Below, in pieces: positions 23,528-32,986 of a stretch of 64,000 nucleotides of DNA. The DNA comes from Acanthosoma haemorrhoidale (lineage: Eukaryota > Arthropoda > Insecta > Hemiptera > Acanthosomatidae): NCBI GenBank assembly GCA_930367205.1, contig OV884009.1, forward strand, positions 91,905,189-91,969,188, in the 5' to 3' direction. Positions within the stretch are counted from its first letter, which is position 1. Every line of letters starts with the position of its first letter. Made by a program: the position numbers and the translations under genes. Below the pieces are notes generated by a model. That model made no database searches. It saw only the letters and a program-made list of their open reading frames with translations, and was not told the DNA's origin.

Positions 23528-26500
23528 CGATCACCTCAGCGTCTGTTCCCGCCTGATCGTCTGTGTTCTTCCTCCTTGACCCCTCGTCCTGCTCGCAGCC
23601 AAAACCGGCATCTGGAACAGTTGATGCCTACCGCCATTGTCCGTCTTGAAAATAGTCAATTTCACTCCATCTCTCGTGCCCTTCTTGATTCTGGCAGTCA
23701 AACCACCCTCATCACCTCCGCCTGCGCTTCGCGGCTGCATCTTCGTCCACGGTCCGAACCAATGCATCTGCGCACCCTCAGCAATGTGAATCCGATTCGT
23801 GTCCGAGGATATGCTTATGTCACCTTATTCCATCAGGGTGACCCCCCATATTTCAAGGTCAAGGCCTATGTCATCGATACACTTATTGACCCGCTGCCGT
23901 CTAGGGAGTTTCGATGCCATTGGCCGGAGTTAACGCGGCTCAATTTGGCCGATCATTTGTTTTATCGTCCTAGAACGATTGACATCCTCCTGGGCTCAGA
24001 TGTGCTTCCATTTCTGATTCTCCCGGAAATATTATCGCCTACCGCGGAGCTCCCTGGTGCCATTCGAACCACCCTAGGATGGGTGCTTCTTGGTCCCTAT
24101 GCTCGCCATCGAAAGCCATCTAGGCATGTCACCTTCGCTCCTGGCACAGTTGATGGCAGCACTCGTCGCCCATCACGCACTAACCGTATCAAGGAGGGTA
24201 TCAGCTCTTCTAAGTCGCCTAACATTTCGCCTCGATCATCCTCTCCTCAGGTATCTGGTTCGAAATCGCTTCCCCAACCTGCGGAAACATCTGGTCGTCT
24301 GCTCGCCTTAAATCCATCCGACCCTTCTGTTTCATCTGATTTCTGCTCAGACTCTCCTCGCTCATCTGATTGCCATCCCACTGATCATACGCCTGCTACG
24401 CCAGAATCTTCCGATGCCGTCTCTGAAAGCCCTGTCCAAGATTCTATCTATCTTCCAGCTAAGGCCCACTTTCCGGACGAGAGTCTCACTGACATTGTCC
24501 GTATGTTTTGGGAGCTTGACAAGGTTCCGAATGTCGTCCCACTCACTCCAGCTGAAAAAAGGTGCGAGGAGATGTACCTTTCAGGCGTCCATCGCTCTCC
24601 TACTGGGCGTTACATCGTGGATCTTCCCCTCGCCTCTTGTGATCTTGGTATGTCCGTTAATGTGGCTAAGCGGCAATTCAGCCGTTTAGAACATCGCCTC
24701 GGTAAGCAGCCGGAGCTCCGTGCCACCTATCACGACTTCATGCGAGATTACTTGGACAGTGGCCATATGGAGGTAGTGGCGGAATCCGCCAACCCTTCTC
24801 CATATGAACCTTACTACATCCCTCATCATCCGGTCCATCGGCCAGACGATCCTCCTACCAAAATTCGTGTAGTCTTCAACGCCTCGTGCGCTTCCTCTAA
24901 CGGCAGGTCCCTCAATGATCTTCTGTTAACCGGACCCAAGCTTCAAGCTGATATCGCCATTCTTTTGTTACGTTTTCGGCTACATCAATTTGTCTTTACA
25001 GCCGACATCAGGCAGATGTATCGACAGATTCTTGTAAATCCGGAACACAGGGATTATCAGCGAATTGTCTGGCGCTTTTCAGATCTTGAGCCCATTCAGT
25101 CGTATCGGCTGAATACCGTTACTTATGGGGTTTCGTCTGCTCCTTATTTGGCCCTGCGTACACTTCAGCAGCTAGCTTATGACGACGGAGCCAGATATCC
25201 TGAAGCTCAGCGCGTGCTGTTAGAGGAAGTTTACGTTGACGACCTCCTGACCGGAGGCTCATCAGAAGTTGAGGCCGCCAATCTGCGCCATCAGGTGCAA
25301 GATCTGCTCATGGCGGGCGGGTTTGAGCTGCGAAAATGGGCTACAAATCATCCCCCTCTGTTGCAGGGAATTCCATCTGATCACTGCCGTGAGCTTTCCT
25401 CTGCTGATCCTCTGTCGCTTGATCGCGATCCTGTCCTAAAAATCTTAGGACTCGGCTGGAATCCCACGTCTGACCACTTCCTCTACTCCGTGCGACTGAC
25501 TGAATCCGCACTCACGAAACGCACCGTCCTGAGCCAAATGGCTCGAATCTTTGATCCCCTTGGCTGGCTTTCACCAGTCACCTTCTCAGCCAAGATCCTC
25601 TTCCGTCGTCTGTGCCTGCTTCACCTGGATTGGGACCAAGGATTGCCCCAAGAGTGGGCCGTTCCCTGGCTGAATTTTCAGGAGCAACTACCTTCTCTTT
25701 CGGAGGTACGCATACCGCGTTTTATTCCTGAAGCGTCCCCATCGTCTGTTCATCACCTAGTCGGATTTTGTGACGCCTCTGAATCCGGCTATGCCGCTGT
25801 CGTCTATCTCCACACATCGTCTTCATCTGGTCATCTTCCTGTCCAACTCTTAGCTGCCAAATCCAAAATAGCACCGTGCAAGGCGGTTACCCTTCCCCGC
25901 TTGGAGCTATGTGGAGCCCATCTGCTTGCTAAGCTCATGCATCATCTGGCCACTCACGTCATTCAGCATCTGAATGCTGAGTTTATCGCATTCTCCGATT
26001 CCTCTGTTGCTTTAGCCTGGATCCGTGGTGAAAGCCACAAATGGAAAACATTTGTAGGCAACCGCGTTGCTGAAATCCAGGAGCTGGTACCATCCCGGTG
26101 CTGGAGACATGTCATCTCCGAGGACAACCCTGCCGACTGCGCGTCACGCGGATTGCAGCCTCGTCAGATCCATCATCATCCTCTGTGGTGGCATGGTCCT
26201 TCTTGGATCTCATCTCCTCCATCTTTGTGGCCTATTTCCTCCGTCGATTTGTCTTCCTCTGATGATGTGGATTCCGAGGCTAAACCCGTTTCTACTCTAG
26301 TGCTCGCCACCACCACTTCGGGGGTCTCTATAATCGACCGTTTCTCCTCTCTTCTCCGCCTTAAACGGGTAATCGCCTTCTGCCGACGCTTTGTCTTCAA
26401 TGCAAAGCGTCCTCCGCATCCGCGTACTGGTCCTTTGTCCTCTGTGGAGCTCCAGGAAGCTGAAATCGCCACCATCCGTCTGACCCAAGCTCAAAATTTC

Positions 26501-27802
26501 GTTGAAGAAATAACTGAGCTCCAGAAACCCTCTTCTCGTCATCGTCTGATAATGCAGCTTCATCTGTTTCTCGACGAACATGGTGTTATCCGAGTGGGTG
26601 GCCGTCTATCTTCTGCGTTGTTGCCTTATCAGCATAAGCATCCTGCTCTTCTACCTAAAGGCGCTCATCTAACCCACCTGCTCATCGACGATGCTCATAT
26701 CCGTCTCTTCCATGCTGGTGCTTTGGCAACTCATTCGCTCATTCGTCGCCGACATTGGATTCTCGATGGACGCAATGTAGTTCGCAATCGTTTACGGAAA
26801 TGCAACAGATGCTTCAGCTGCAAACCTAAACCCATCATTCAGCCAATGGGCAATCTTCCCTCAGGACGCGTATCCTCTGCTGCCGCGTTCTCCACTACTG
26901 GCGTTGACTACGCCGGTCCCTTTCTCGTCTCTAGTGCCCGTTTACGGGGGGCTGTCACCACGAAGGCTTATTTGGCGGTGTTTATCTGCTTTGCCACCAA
27001 GGCTGTGCATCTGGAGTTGGCATCTGAGCTCTCCACTCCCGCATTTATTGCCGCTTACCGGCGCTTCGTTGCCCGTAGGGGTAACCCTTCCGTTATTTTT
27101 TCGGACAACGGAACTAATTTCGTAGGGGCGAGTAATTATCTGCGGGAGTTGGGACGTTTGTTGTCGGGGCCTCAGCATCAGCAGGGCCTTTGTGATGTCG
27201 CCTCCTCCTCTGGTACCGACTGGCGATTCATCCCCCCTGCTAGTCCTCATTTTGGCGGACTTTGGGAGGCTAGCGTAAAATCGGCAAAGCACCACCTTAC
27301 GCGCGTCATCGACGAGCAGCGCCTCACTTACGAGGAATTCCTCACGCTCATCACCCAGGTCGAAGCAATCCTTAACTCTCGTCCGTTTTATCTTCCGTCG
27401 TCGGATCCATCGGACTTTGAGGCCCTCACTCCGGGCCATTTCTTAATCTTTCGCCCCCTTACTTCACCTCCTGACCGTGATGTTACGTCCGGTCCCGTCA
27501 ACCATATCGCTCGTTGGCAGTTAGTTCAGCGCTTACAGCAGGACTTCTGGAAGCGCTGGCGCTGTGAGTACCTGCATACTCTGCAGCAGCGAAGCAAATG
27601 GTTGCATCCGTCTACGCCCATAGTCCCAGGGACGGTTGTCCTTATTCGCGAAGACCACCTACCTCCACTTAAGTGGTCATTAGGCCGCATTTCGTCGGTA
27701 TTCCCTGGTTCCGACGCTGTCACCCGTGTGGCTGAAGTCACCACCCCTTCCGGGACAGTTCGCCGCCCTGTGGCGAAACTGTGCCCTCTGCCGTCTCAAT
27801 AG
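23516..27802 (+). CDS. pol: BEL/Pao Pol polyprotein (protease, RT, RNase H, integrase)
   Basis: Open from the codon after the gag UGA to TAG at 27,800-27,802, about 1,428 codons. The first in-frame ATG is only at 23,624, so readthrough is the likeliest expression route. Domains in order: an A17-type aspartic protease with LLDSGSQ at 23,681; reverse transcriptase with FTADIRQMYRQI and catalytic YVDD at 25,232-25,243; RNase H starting GFCDAS, with its Asp at 25,772, LPRLEL and SDSSVAL; an integrase zinc-binding HHCC region at about 26,690-26,820; and an integrase core with Asp at 26,906 (GVDYAG), Asp at 27,104 (SDNGTNF) and Glu at 27,266 (GGLWEAS). A C-terminal DUF5641-type domain follows, with ARWQLVQRLQQDFWKRW and PLKWSLGRI. 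All recognised catalytic residues are present. The product would process Gag-Pol, copy the RNA and integrate the cDNA. Confidence 0.94.
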   Translation, partial: LGRPRSPQRLFPPDRLCSSSLTPRPARSQNRHLEQLMPTAIVRLENSQFHSISRALLDSGSQTTLITSACASRLHLRPRSEPMHLRTLSNVNPIRVRGYAYVTLFHQGDPPYFKVKAYVIDTLIDPLPSREFRCHWPELTRLNLADHLFYRPRTIDILLGSDVLPFLILPEILSPTAELPGAIRTTLGWVLLGPYARHRKPSRHVTFAPGTVDGSTRRPSRTNRIKEGISSSKSPNISPRSSSPQVSGSKSLPQPAETSGRLLALNPSDPSVSSDFCSDSPRSSDCHPTDHTPATPESSDAVSESPVQDSIYLPAKAHFPDESLTDIVRMFWELDKVPNVVPLTPAEKRCEEMYLSGVHRSPTGRYIVDLPLASCDLGMSVNVAKRQFSRLEHRLGKQPELRATYHDFMRDYLDSGHMEVVAESANPSPYEPYYIPHHPVHRPDDPPTKIRVVFNASCASSNGRSLNDLLLTGPKLQADIAILLLRFRLHQFVFTADIRQMYRQILVNPEHRDYQRIVWRFSDLEPIQSYRLNTVTYGVSSAPYLALRTLQQLAYDDGARYPEAQRVLLEEVYVDDLLTGGSSEVEAANLRHQVQDLLMAGGFELRKWATNHPPLLQGIPSDHCRELSSADPLSLDRDPVLKILGLGWNPTSDHFLYSVRLTESALTKRTVLSQMARIFDPLGWLSPVTFSAKILFRRLCLLHLDWDQGLPQEWAVPWLNFQEQLPSLSEVRIPRFIPEASPSSVHHLVGFCDASESGYAAVVYLHTSSSSGHLPVQLLAAKSKIAPCKAVTLPRLELCGAHLLAKLMHHLATHVIQHLNAEFIAFSDSSVALAWIRGESHKWKTFVGNRVAEIQELVPSRCWRHVISEDNPADCASRGLQPRQIHHHPLWWHGPSWISSPPSLWPISSVDLSSSDDVDSEAKPVSTLVLATTTSGVSIIDRFSSLLRLKRVIAFCRRFVFNAKRPPHPRTGPLSSVELQEAEIATIRLTQAQNFVEEITELQKPSSRHRLIMQLHLFLDEHGVIRVGGRLSSALLPYQHKHPALLPKGAHLTHLLIDDAHIRLFHAGALATHSLIRRRHWILDGRNVVRNRLRKCNRCFSCKPKPIIQPMGNLPSGRVSSAAAFSTTGVDYAGPFLVSSARLRGAVTTKAYLAVFICFATKAVHLELASELSTPAFIAAYRRFVARRGNPSVIFSDNGTNFVGASNYLRELGRLLSGPQHQQGLCDVASSSGTDWRFIPPASPHFGGLWEASVKSAKHHLTRVIDEQRLTYEEFLTLITQVEAILNSRPFYLPSSDPSDFEALTPGHFLIFRPLTSPPDRDVTSGPVNHIARWQLVQRLQQDFWKRWRCEYLHTLQQRSKWLHPSTPIVPGTVVLIREDHLPPLKWSLGRISSVFPGSDAVTRVAEVTTPSGTVRRPVAKLCPLPSQ

Positions 27803-27864
27803 CCATCTCGTCGTTCATCTGTCTTCTGTTACGCCCTCTGTGTTTGTTTTTTTTTCTTTTCAGA

Positions 27865-27888
27865 AGTGAGACTTCAGGGCGGGCGGCA
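27865..27888 (+). other. Polypurine tract region before the BEL 3' LTR
   Basis: A G-rich stretch containing AGGGCGGGCGG ends just before the 3' LTR. It is the expected primer position for plus-strand DNA synthesis, though it is interrupted by pyrimidines and is weaker than a classical tract. Confidence 0.5.
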
Positions 27889-28383
27889 TGTTCGGGCGTA
27901 CGTGGCTTGCGAGAGTTTTGTAGCGGGGGCGGGTTGTGTGAGATCCATGTCGGCCGTCCGGTAGTCCTAGTACTATCGATAGCTGTTAGAACTCGTATCT
28001 CGGTGGCCTCCCCCCTCCCTCTTTCCCCCCTCCCTCTCACCTCCCTCCCTCTCACCGCTCTCTCTCTCACTTCTCCGTAAAACTATGAACCAGTCAGTGG
28101 TCACTCTTCTATTAAAATCTTCTTTTTCCATCTGGAGTCATCGGCCAGCGGTGTTATATCGACATTTCCTCAGGTATCATTTAATTATTCCTATTTTCCT
28201 CACCTCCCTTCGTCGACAAAAAACATCGCTTGCGATCCAGTTGCGGATAGTCATCTTGTGGCAGAACGACTCCGGACTGGGTAAGTTTGTCTTTCAATTT
28301 TCACCTTTTTATTTCCCTGTGGGTGTAACTCCCAGGCTCTCGGAAAGTTCATCTGCCGTAAATTGTCGAGAGCCGGGTTTACA
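27889..28383 (+). repeat. BEL 3' LTR (495 bp)
   Basis: Same length and, by eye, the same sequence as the 5' LTR. Directly followed by the TSD copy GTATG. Confidence 0.96.
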
Positions 28384-28388
28384 GTATG

Positions 28389-30289
28389 GGTATACCTTCT
28401 TTTGACCGGTGTGCATAACTAATTGAGTTAAATGCGAAGAAACTGCGTTGCAAGGAAATGGAGATCCGTTTTCTCTCAATTTATCAAAATCCCCTCGTTA
28501 CGGGTTTCGTATTACCGAATGTAAAATACAGAGGAATCTTTCAATCTACCAAAATGACCAGTTCAAATCGATAAGAAGTTTGAACTATCGAAATTGGAAT
28601 TATCTAGAGCCGACTATATATTTAAGTAGTTTTGATTGGAATGCAATTACACTTGGCATCCGTGGATACCCGTTAGTACGTGGTCAGCAGAACTATGATG
28701 ATGAGAAACAGTGTATCGAAGGTTGTTGTCATAGGTTGAGGGGGGTAACCCACCTACCGGTGGGTGCCTGTTACCCACAAGCTCTACAGGTAATCCCACC
28801 GCCTGGTATAACGGCTGCTGGTAGAGATAACACTTTCCTGTTAGGAAAACAATATGTTTCCTAAGGGTCATATCTTTATAATTTATGTACATACGAAACA
28901 GTAGTTTATGCAGCCCTTGGTAGATACTACATCGCTCGACTTATCTCCTCGCAGCTCTGGTACCTCTTTTCCTTGCATCTCTTCCAAATCTTGAGAGAAA
29001 AACAGTTGAAACTATTTAGCCAAAATGTTTATTAAAAACTATAGTGACTATGAAAAACACATTAAATGGGACTATGAGTCACTTCGTCATAAATAAACAA
29101 TTAGACCATCCTAGTCCTGTTGAAATAAGGGCTTATAGGCCACCAAGAAGATACCAGTTTATTTACGTAGTAACCGTTATGTAGCTCAGGGATTCCCTAA
29201 GCTGTCCCCATCAATGTTCAATAAAACACTTTTGTAATAAAATGTCAGGTTTGCTATCGACATATAATTATTGTAAGATTTTTAGGCTACCTTCACATAT
29301 ATTATATATTAAGATGTTCTGGATTTTTGATTTTCCATAATCCACCACCTGATTATGGTGTTATAATGATGTTAAATTTTGATTAATTTAAAATACTGAA
29401 CTTGGCCAATGAAAGTAAGCAAGGTGGCGTTGAAGAGGAAAAGGTTAGTTTACGCCTAGTCTTGAGTGAAAGACGTACTCCCGTTAGTGATCGGTTATTT
29501 TAAAGTTATTGAAGAACAATCCTACTAAAGAATAAAGAATATTTCTACTATTAACATAATGGTGGGGCCGCTTCAAGAAAAAGCAACGGCTTTGAAGCAT
29601 TATTGGACATACCAACGACAAGAAAAGATAAATAGGACTCCATGTATGTTACAATATACATGAAGTATTGTAATATTTAATTCAATTCTCTTTGTAATAC
29701 TTCAATAATGACACCATACGGATTTTAAGAGAATCACTATATACAGATATTATTTTTATAAAGTGATGATTACCCATAAAAGATAATTAAATTTATTAAT
29801 ATCAGAGAACCACTTCGTATTCGTTCCATAAAGTTTTATCGTCTAATTGTTGTATTTTCGCTGACAGATTTGCGTTAATGCCCAAAAGTAATGTGATGGT
29901 ATTAATACTTTGCTTTACTAAGCATATCGTTGGGTAGAAGTCGGGTATATTTAGCACTCGTGACTGTCGAGCAATGACGCAGATACGTGTAGTTATAATA
30001 TATTTACCCAGAGGACCCACTAAGTGCCTTCAGTCGACAACCCACGTGGTTGTGCCCTCAACATTCGTCCTAAATCCACACTTCACAGCACGATTCGCAT
30101 AGAGGCAGATTACTTTTTCCCTCAAAACATAATTTTTCCCTTTGAAGGGCATGTGACAAGTGTTTTTTACTACCTCCGTGTTATATGCTGCAAGCTAAAC
30201 TCTTTTAATTTTTATTCCAGAATACGTCAAAGAAAATATTTTATTTATCTGAACCTGAAGACGTCGCTTAATGTTTTAATGACGTTTAA
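28389..30289. other. Intergenic DNA with a strong hairpin, no gene seen
   Basis: A 138-codon open frame (28,448-28,864) has no recognisable domain and is not called. Within it, 28,743-28,776 forms two stacked stems: GGGTAA with TTACCC outside, CCCACC with GGTGGG inside around a 4-base loop. Nothing else was recognised. Confidence 0.5.
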
Positions 30290-30297
30290 TATTTCAT

Positions 30298-30583
30298 GAT
30301 AAGTTGTCCTGAGCGTATGTTGGGCTCTTCGTCAGCCTCCACTGGCTCGTATCCGGTGACGCGGCTGACGGAGGAGCGTGGGGGACTTCCCAAGACTCAT
30401 CTTCCTCCTTTGCATGGAAGGGAGGTGACAACCAAGTGGATTTGGGAGGCTTCTGAGCTGTTTGCAAATATTGTATGAATAAGCGATTGAATGTTGAATT
30501 GTAAATATGGTATGAATGAGAACATTTATCTCAATTACTTATTGCCTAATAAAGCAGATTGTAATTGTAGCCCAATAAAGAAT
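30298..30583 (+). mobile_element. Jockey 3'-UTR copy J5
   Basis: Starts at the GTCCTGAGCG block of the family 3' UTR and ends at its AATAAAG tail. A possible 8-bp TSD, TATTTCAT, lies at 30,290-30,297 and 30,584-30,591; it is AT-rich and so less secure than those of J2 and J3. No coding part is present. Confidence 0.8.
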
Positions 30584-30591
30584 TATTTCAT

Positions 30592-32481
30592 CATCAATGA
30601 TAAGCTATAGTCATCAAGTCATATGATGTTCTTGTTTCTCAGTTCAAATAAAAAATCGAAACACCAGTAGACGGAAAATTGGGTAAGCAACTGTTATTTA
30701 CATGCAACTAATAGAAGGCCAATTATATGCTCCATGAATGTGAATCCTTTTTTTTAGAATCAAACTATGCTCATTAATGATTTCCAAGTGGTTGACGGGT
30801 TTAGTGAGTGGCTGTTCCCGAATCAAATAAACAGGAAGTATGAGCCCGAAGGAAAACAGGCTAAGTATGAGAGGGGGCCTCTCATCCTCTTTGATGGGGC
30901 ATACATTTTCCAAGCGGTCGCCGTCAATATGATTTAGCTACAGCTCAAGTTTGAGCATGTTTACCCAGCCAAGTTTGGTTGGAGGTTCCATTACATGGTG
31001 AAAAGGCCCTGGCACCAACGAAGCGTGACGCCTCCCCATTCAGCACTCCTCGTTTCTTGTATCCTCGGCTCATGGTCTACTTAAAATGCTTGCAGTGATT
31101 AGTTCTCAACCGTCCTACTTTACTTCTACCCACGCCCTGCGTACTTAAATGTACTCAACATTTATAAATAAACCATTCATATAATAGGTACCTGAAGAGG
31201 TTTCAGCTTTGGGCCCGCGCGCATCACAACTGCCGAAAAAATAAAAGTCTATGGTTTATTAAATGTGGGACCTCTATTAACCTATGCATCACCATCCTGT
31301 ATTAGGAACTTTACTATTAACTTCGTTAAACCACAAATAATACAGAATAAACTCCTAAGATTAATAACAAATTCCTACACTATAACGTAAAGTAAGAAAC
31401 TACTAAAGGTTTTTTTGTAAATTGTAGGATCATCACAGTAATTTATTAAGAAGTGTAGTGCACAACGTTGTGACAAGGACTAAAGTACATATAGAATTTC
31501 TTTTTGTCTATAAGGGCCACGAGAAAAAGGCTCTTAGTTGTAGGTTTATATTTTCTGTTTTCTTACTAATAAATAAGTAGATATTTTAGTTTTTATTGGG
31601 GGAGAAGTTTTATGTTCTCTATGTGCTCTGGTCTGGTAATTATGTGTATTGATTCTACAAAATTAAATCATGGAATTATGTCTCAAAAAGAAAAGCAAAA
31701 ATAAGCAACTGATAATAAGATTCAGATTACGCATAAATGTACATACAAGATCACATAACTAACACAAATAAACCCATTAAATCAAAGATTTTTTTAGCCA
31801 CTAAAATTCGCTCATATCAATTAAAAACTTTATTTAACTACACAAACAAAACAAGTGGAAAGGATTTTTAAGTTCTAATCTAAAGTTTTTCAGTTAATCT
31901 CTATGATTGTTTGTTCAAAATGTTTGATAGTAGCAAACACTAAATTATTTTGATGATGTGAAAATCAAATGTATCATAAAAGCTTTAGAGTCTATAAAAA
32001 TATTTTATTTATCGGAACATCACCAGTCATGTTTCGCCTATTCAAGGCATTCCCAGGATTAAACATTAACATCTAAAAATTATATGACATAATAAATAAT
32101 AAAATTTATAACAATCTAAGGAATAAAACAACAAGCCCATGTATGATATATTTAAAATTATTGTTACACTCTTCCATTATTGCTTACCTCTAAGTACAAG
32201 TTAGACTTAAGTGTTTGTTTTATATTGGTTTTGAAAAATTAAAAGCGTCTAATATCCCTTGTAATAGCAAGTTCCTTGCTTAATAAGCATATTTCTATCA
32301 AATGATTACCACTGGTAGGAGTTAGCGCTAGATCCTCAGATGCTAAATAAGGTAAGAAAAATAATAATATATTGTCTACTTTTTCACTGTTACATCTTTT
32401 AATTCCATACTTAGAAATTACTCCTTAGCTAGCAATTTTTGACAGTGAAAAAAAACTACCATCATACTTTTCTTCGAAATA
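30592..32481. other. Intergenic DNA, no gene seen
   Basis: AT-rich, with a GC-richer part at about 30.9-31.2 kb that shows no domain. A hammerhead-ribozyme-like fold on the minus strand at 32,016-32,055 is listed separately. Confidence 0.5.
32016..32055 (-). ncRNA. Degenerate hammerhead-ribozyme-like motif
   Basis: On the minus strand: CTGGGAA (the hammerhead core is CUGANGA), a stem GCCT/AGGC around TGAAT, then the invariant GAAA, then ACAT pairing with ATGT across an 8-base loop, then TTC in the position of the NUH cleavage site. The two core changes, at A6 and G8, should abolish cleavage. Such motifs occur in Penelope-like elements and other repeats, so this may be a retroelement fossil. 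Helix I pairing is weak. Confidence 0.35.
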
Positions 32482-32499
32482 TAAATATATATATATATA
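32482..32499. repeat. TA repeat, left flank and target of the gypsy insertion
   Basis: An alternating TA run ends at the first LTR base. A second TA run (38,793-38,814) flanks the other end. Together they are one TA microsatellite split by the insertion, and the apparent TSD is TATA (32,496-32,499 and 38,793-38,796). Confidence 0.85.
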
Positions 32500-32679
32500 A
32501 GTTAATGTTTATTGAATTACAAGCTAAGAAAGGTTGGTAATAAGAACACGTAGAACGTTATAACAAGACTCCTTTATTTAGACCAAGATACCTCTATCTA
32601 TAGGTATTACCTGTAAACATATACAGATAACATATGTTTGGGGATTAAGGCTGGGCACTAGCGGCGCCTGGACTTAACT
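32500..32679 (-). repeat. Gypsy copy 1, 3' LTR (180 bp)
   Basis: Same limits as the 5' LTR. It differs from that LTR by A/C, A/G, A/T and G/C substitutions (4 of 180). Confidence 0.93.
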
Positions 32680-32690
32680 CCCCCCCACCA
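32680..32690 (-). other. Gypsy polypurine tract
   Basis: On the minus strand GGTGGGGGG-type purines abut the 3' LTR start AGTTAA, the expected plus-strand priming site. Confidence 0.8.
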
Positions 32691-32986
32691 GTTTACGAAC
32701 ACCCATTCGCAAACTTTGAAGTCCAACACTCGGACGTCTTAGTCCATTCAAATAATGCTCCGCTAATGTTACAAAGGAGCAAAGGCCAGCCCCGCCCGTA
32801 CACAGCCTGTAATCCCTCACATTAAGCTCTAATCCTATAAAACGTAAAAACCAACTGTCACTTGTAAACAAAAAACATAAAAGAAAACTTTGACTTTTAA
32901 AAAAAAACAATACTTCTGTGGGAAAAATCACATAACTATAACTATTTACAATGTTCCTTGCGTGTATGCTGCGAGGACACTCCAGC

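Larger units (their letters stand above)
21325..28383 (+). mobile_element. Complete BEL/Pao LTR retrotransposon
   Basis: 7,059 bp, flanked by the 5-bp TSD GTATG (21,320-21,324 and 28,384-28,388). Both LTRs are 495 bp, start TGTTCGG, end TTTACA and appear identical base for base. Internal order is primer binding site, 160-bp leader, gag, pol (protease, reverse transcriptase, RNase H, integrase, C-terminal DUF5641-type domain), short 3' UTR, 3' LTR. No frameshift was found; the only interruption is one UGA between gag and pol. No env-like frame follows pol. It is the youngest and most intact element in the window. Confidence 0.96.

Noticed and set aside
23531..27744. Minus-strand and alternative-frame ORFs inside BEL pol
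   Set aside because: Shadow frames of the long pol ORF, which carries all recognisable domains.
28448..28864. 138-codon open frame right of the BEL element
   Set aside because: No domain, low-complexity start, and it crosses a strong DNA hairpin; no supporting context.
32691..32986. Possible env gene after gypsy pol
   Set aside because: Only about 300 bases lie between integrase and the polypurine tract, with no frame containing a signal peptide or membrane segment; the 85-codon frame crossing it reads through LTR-adjacent DNA.
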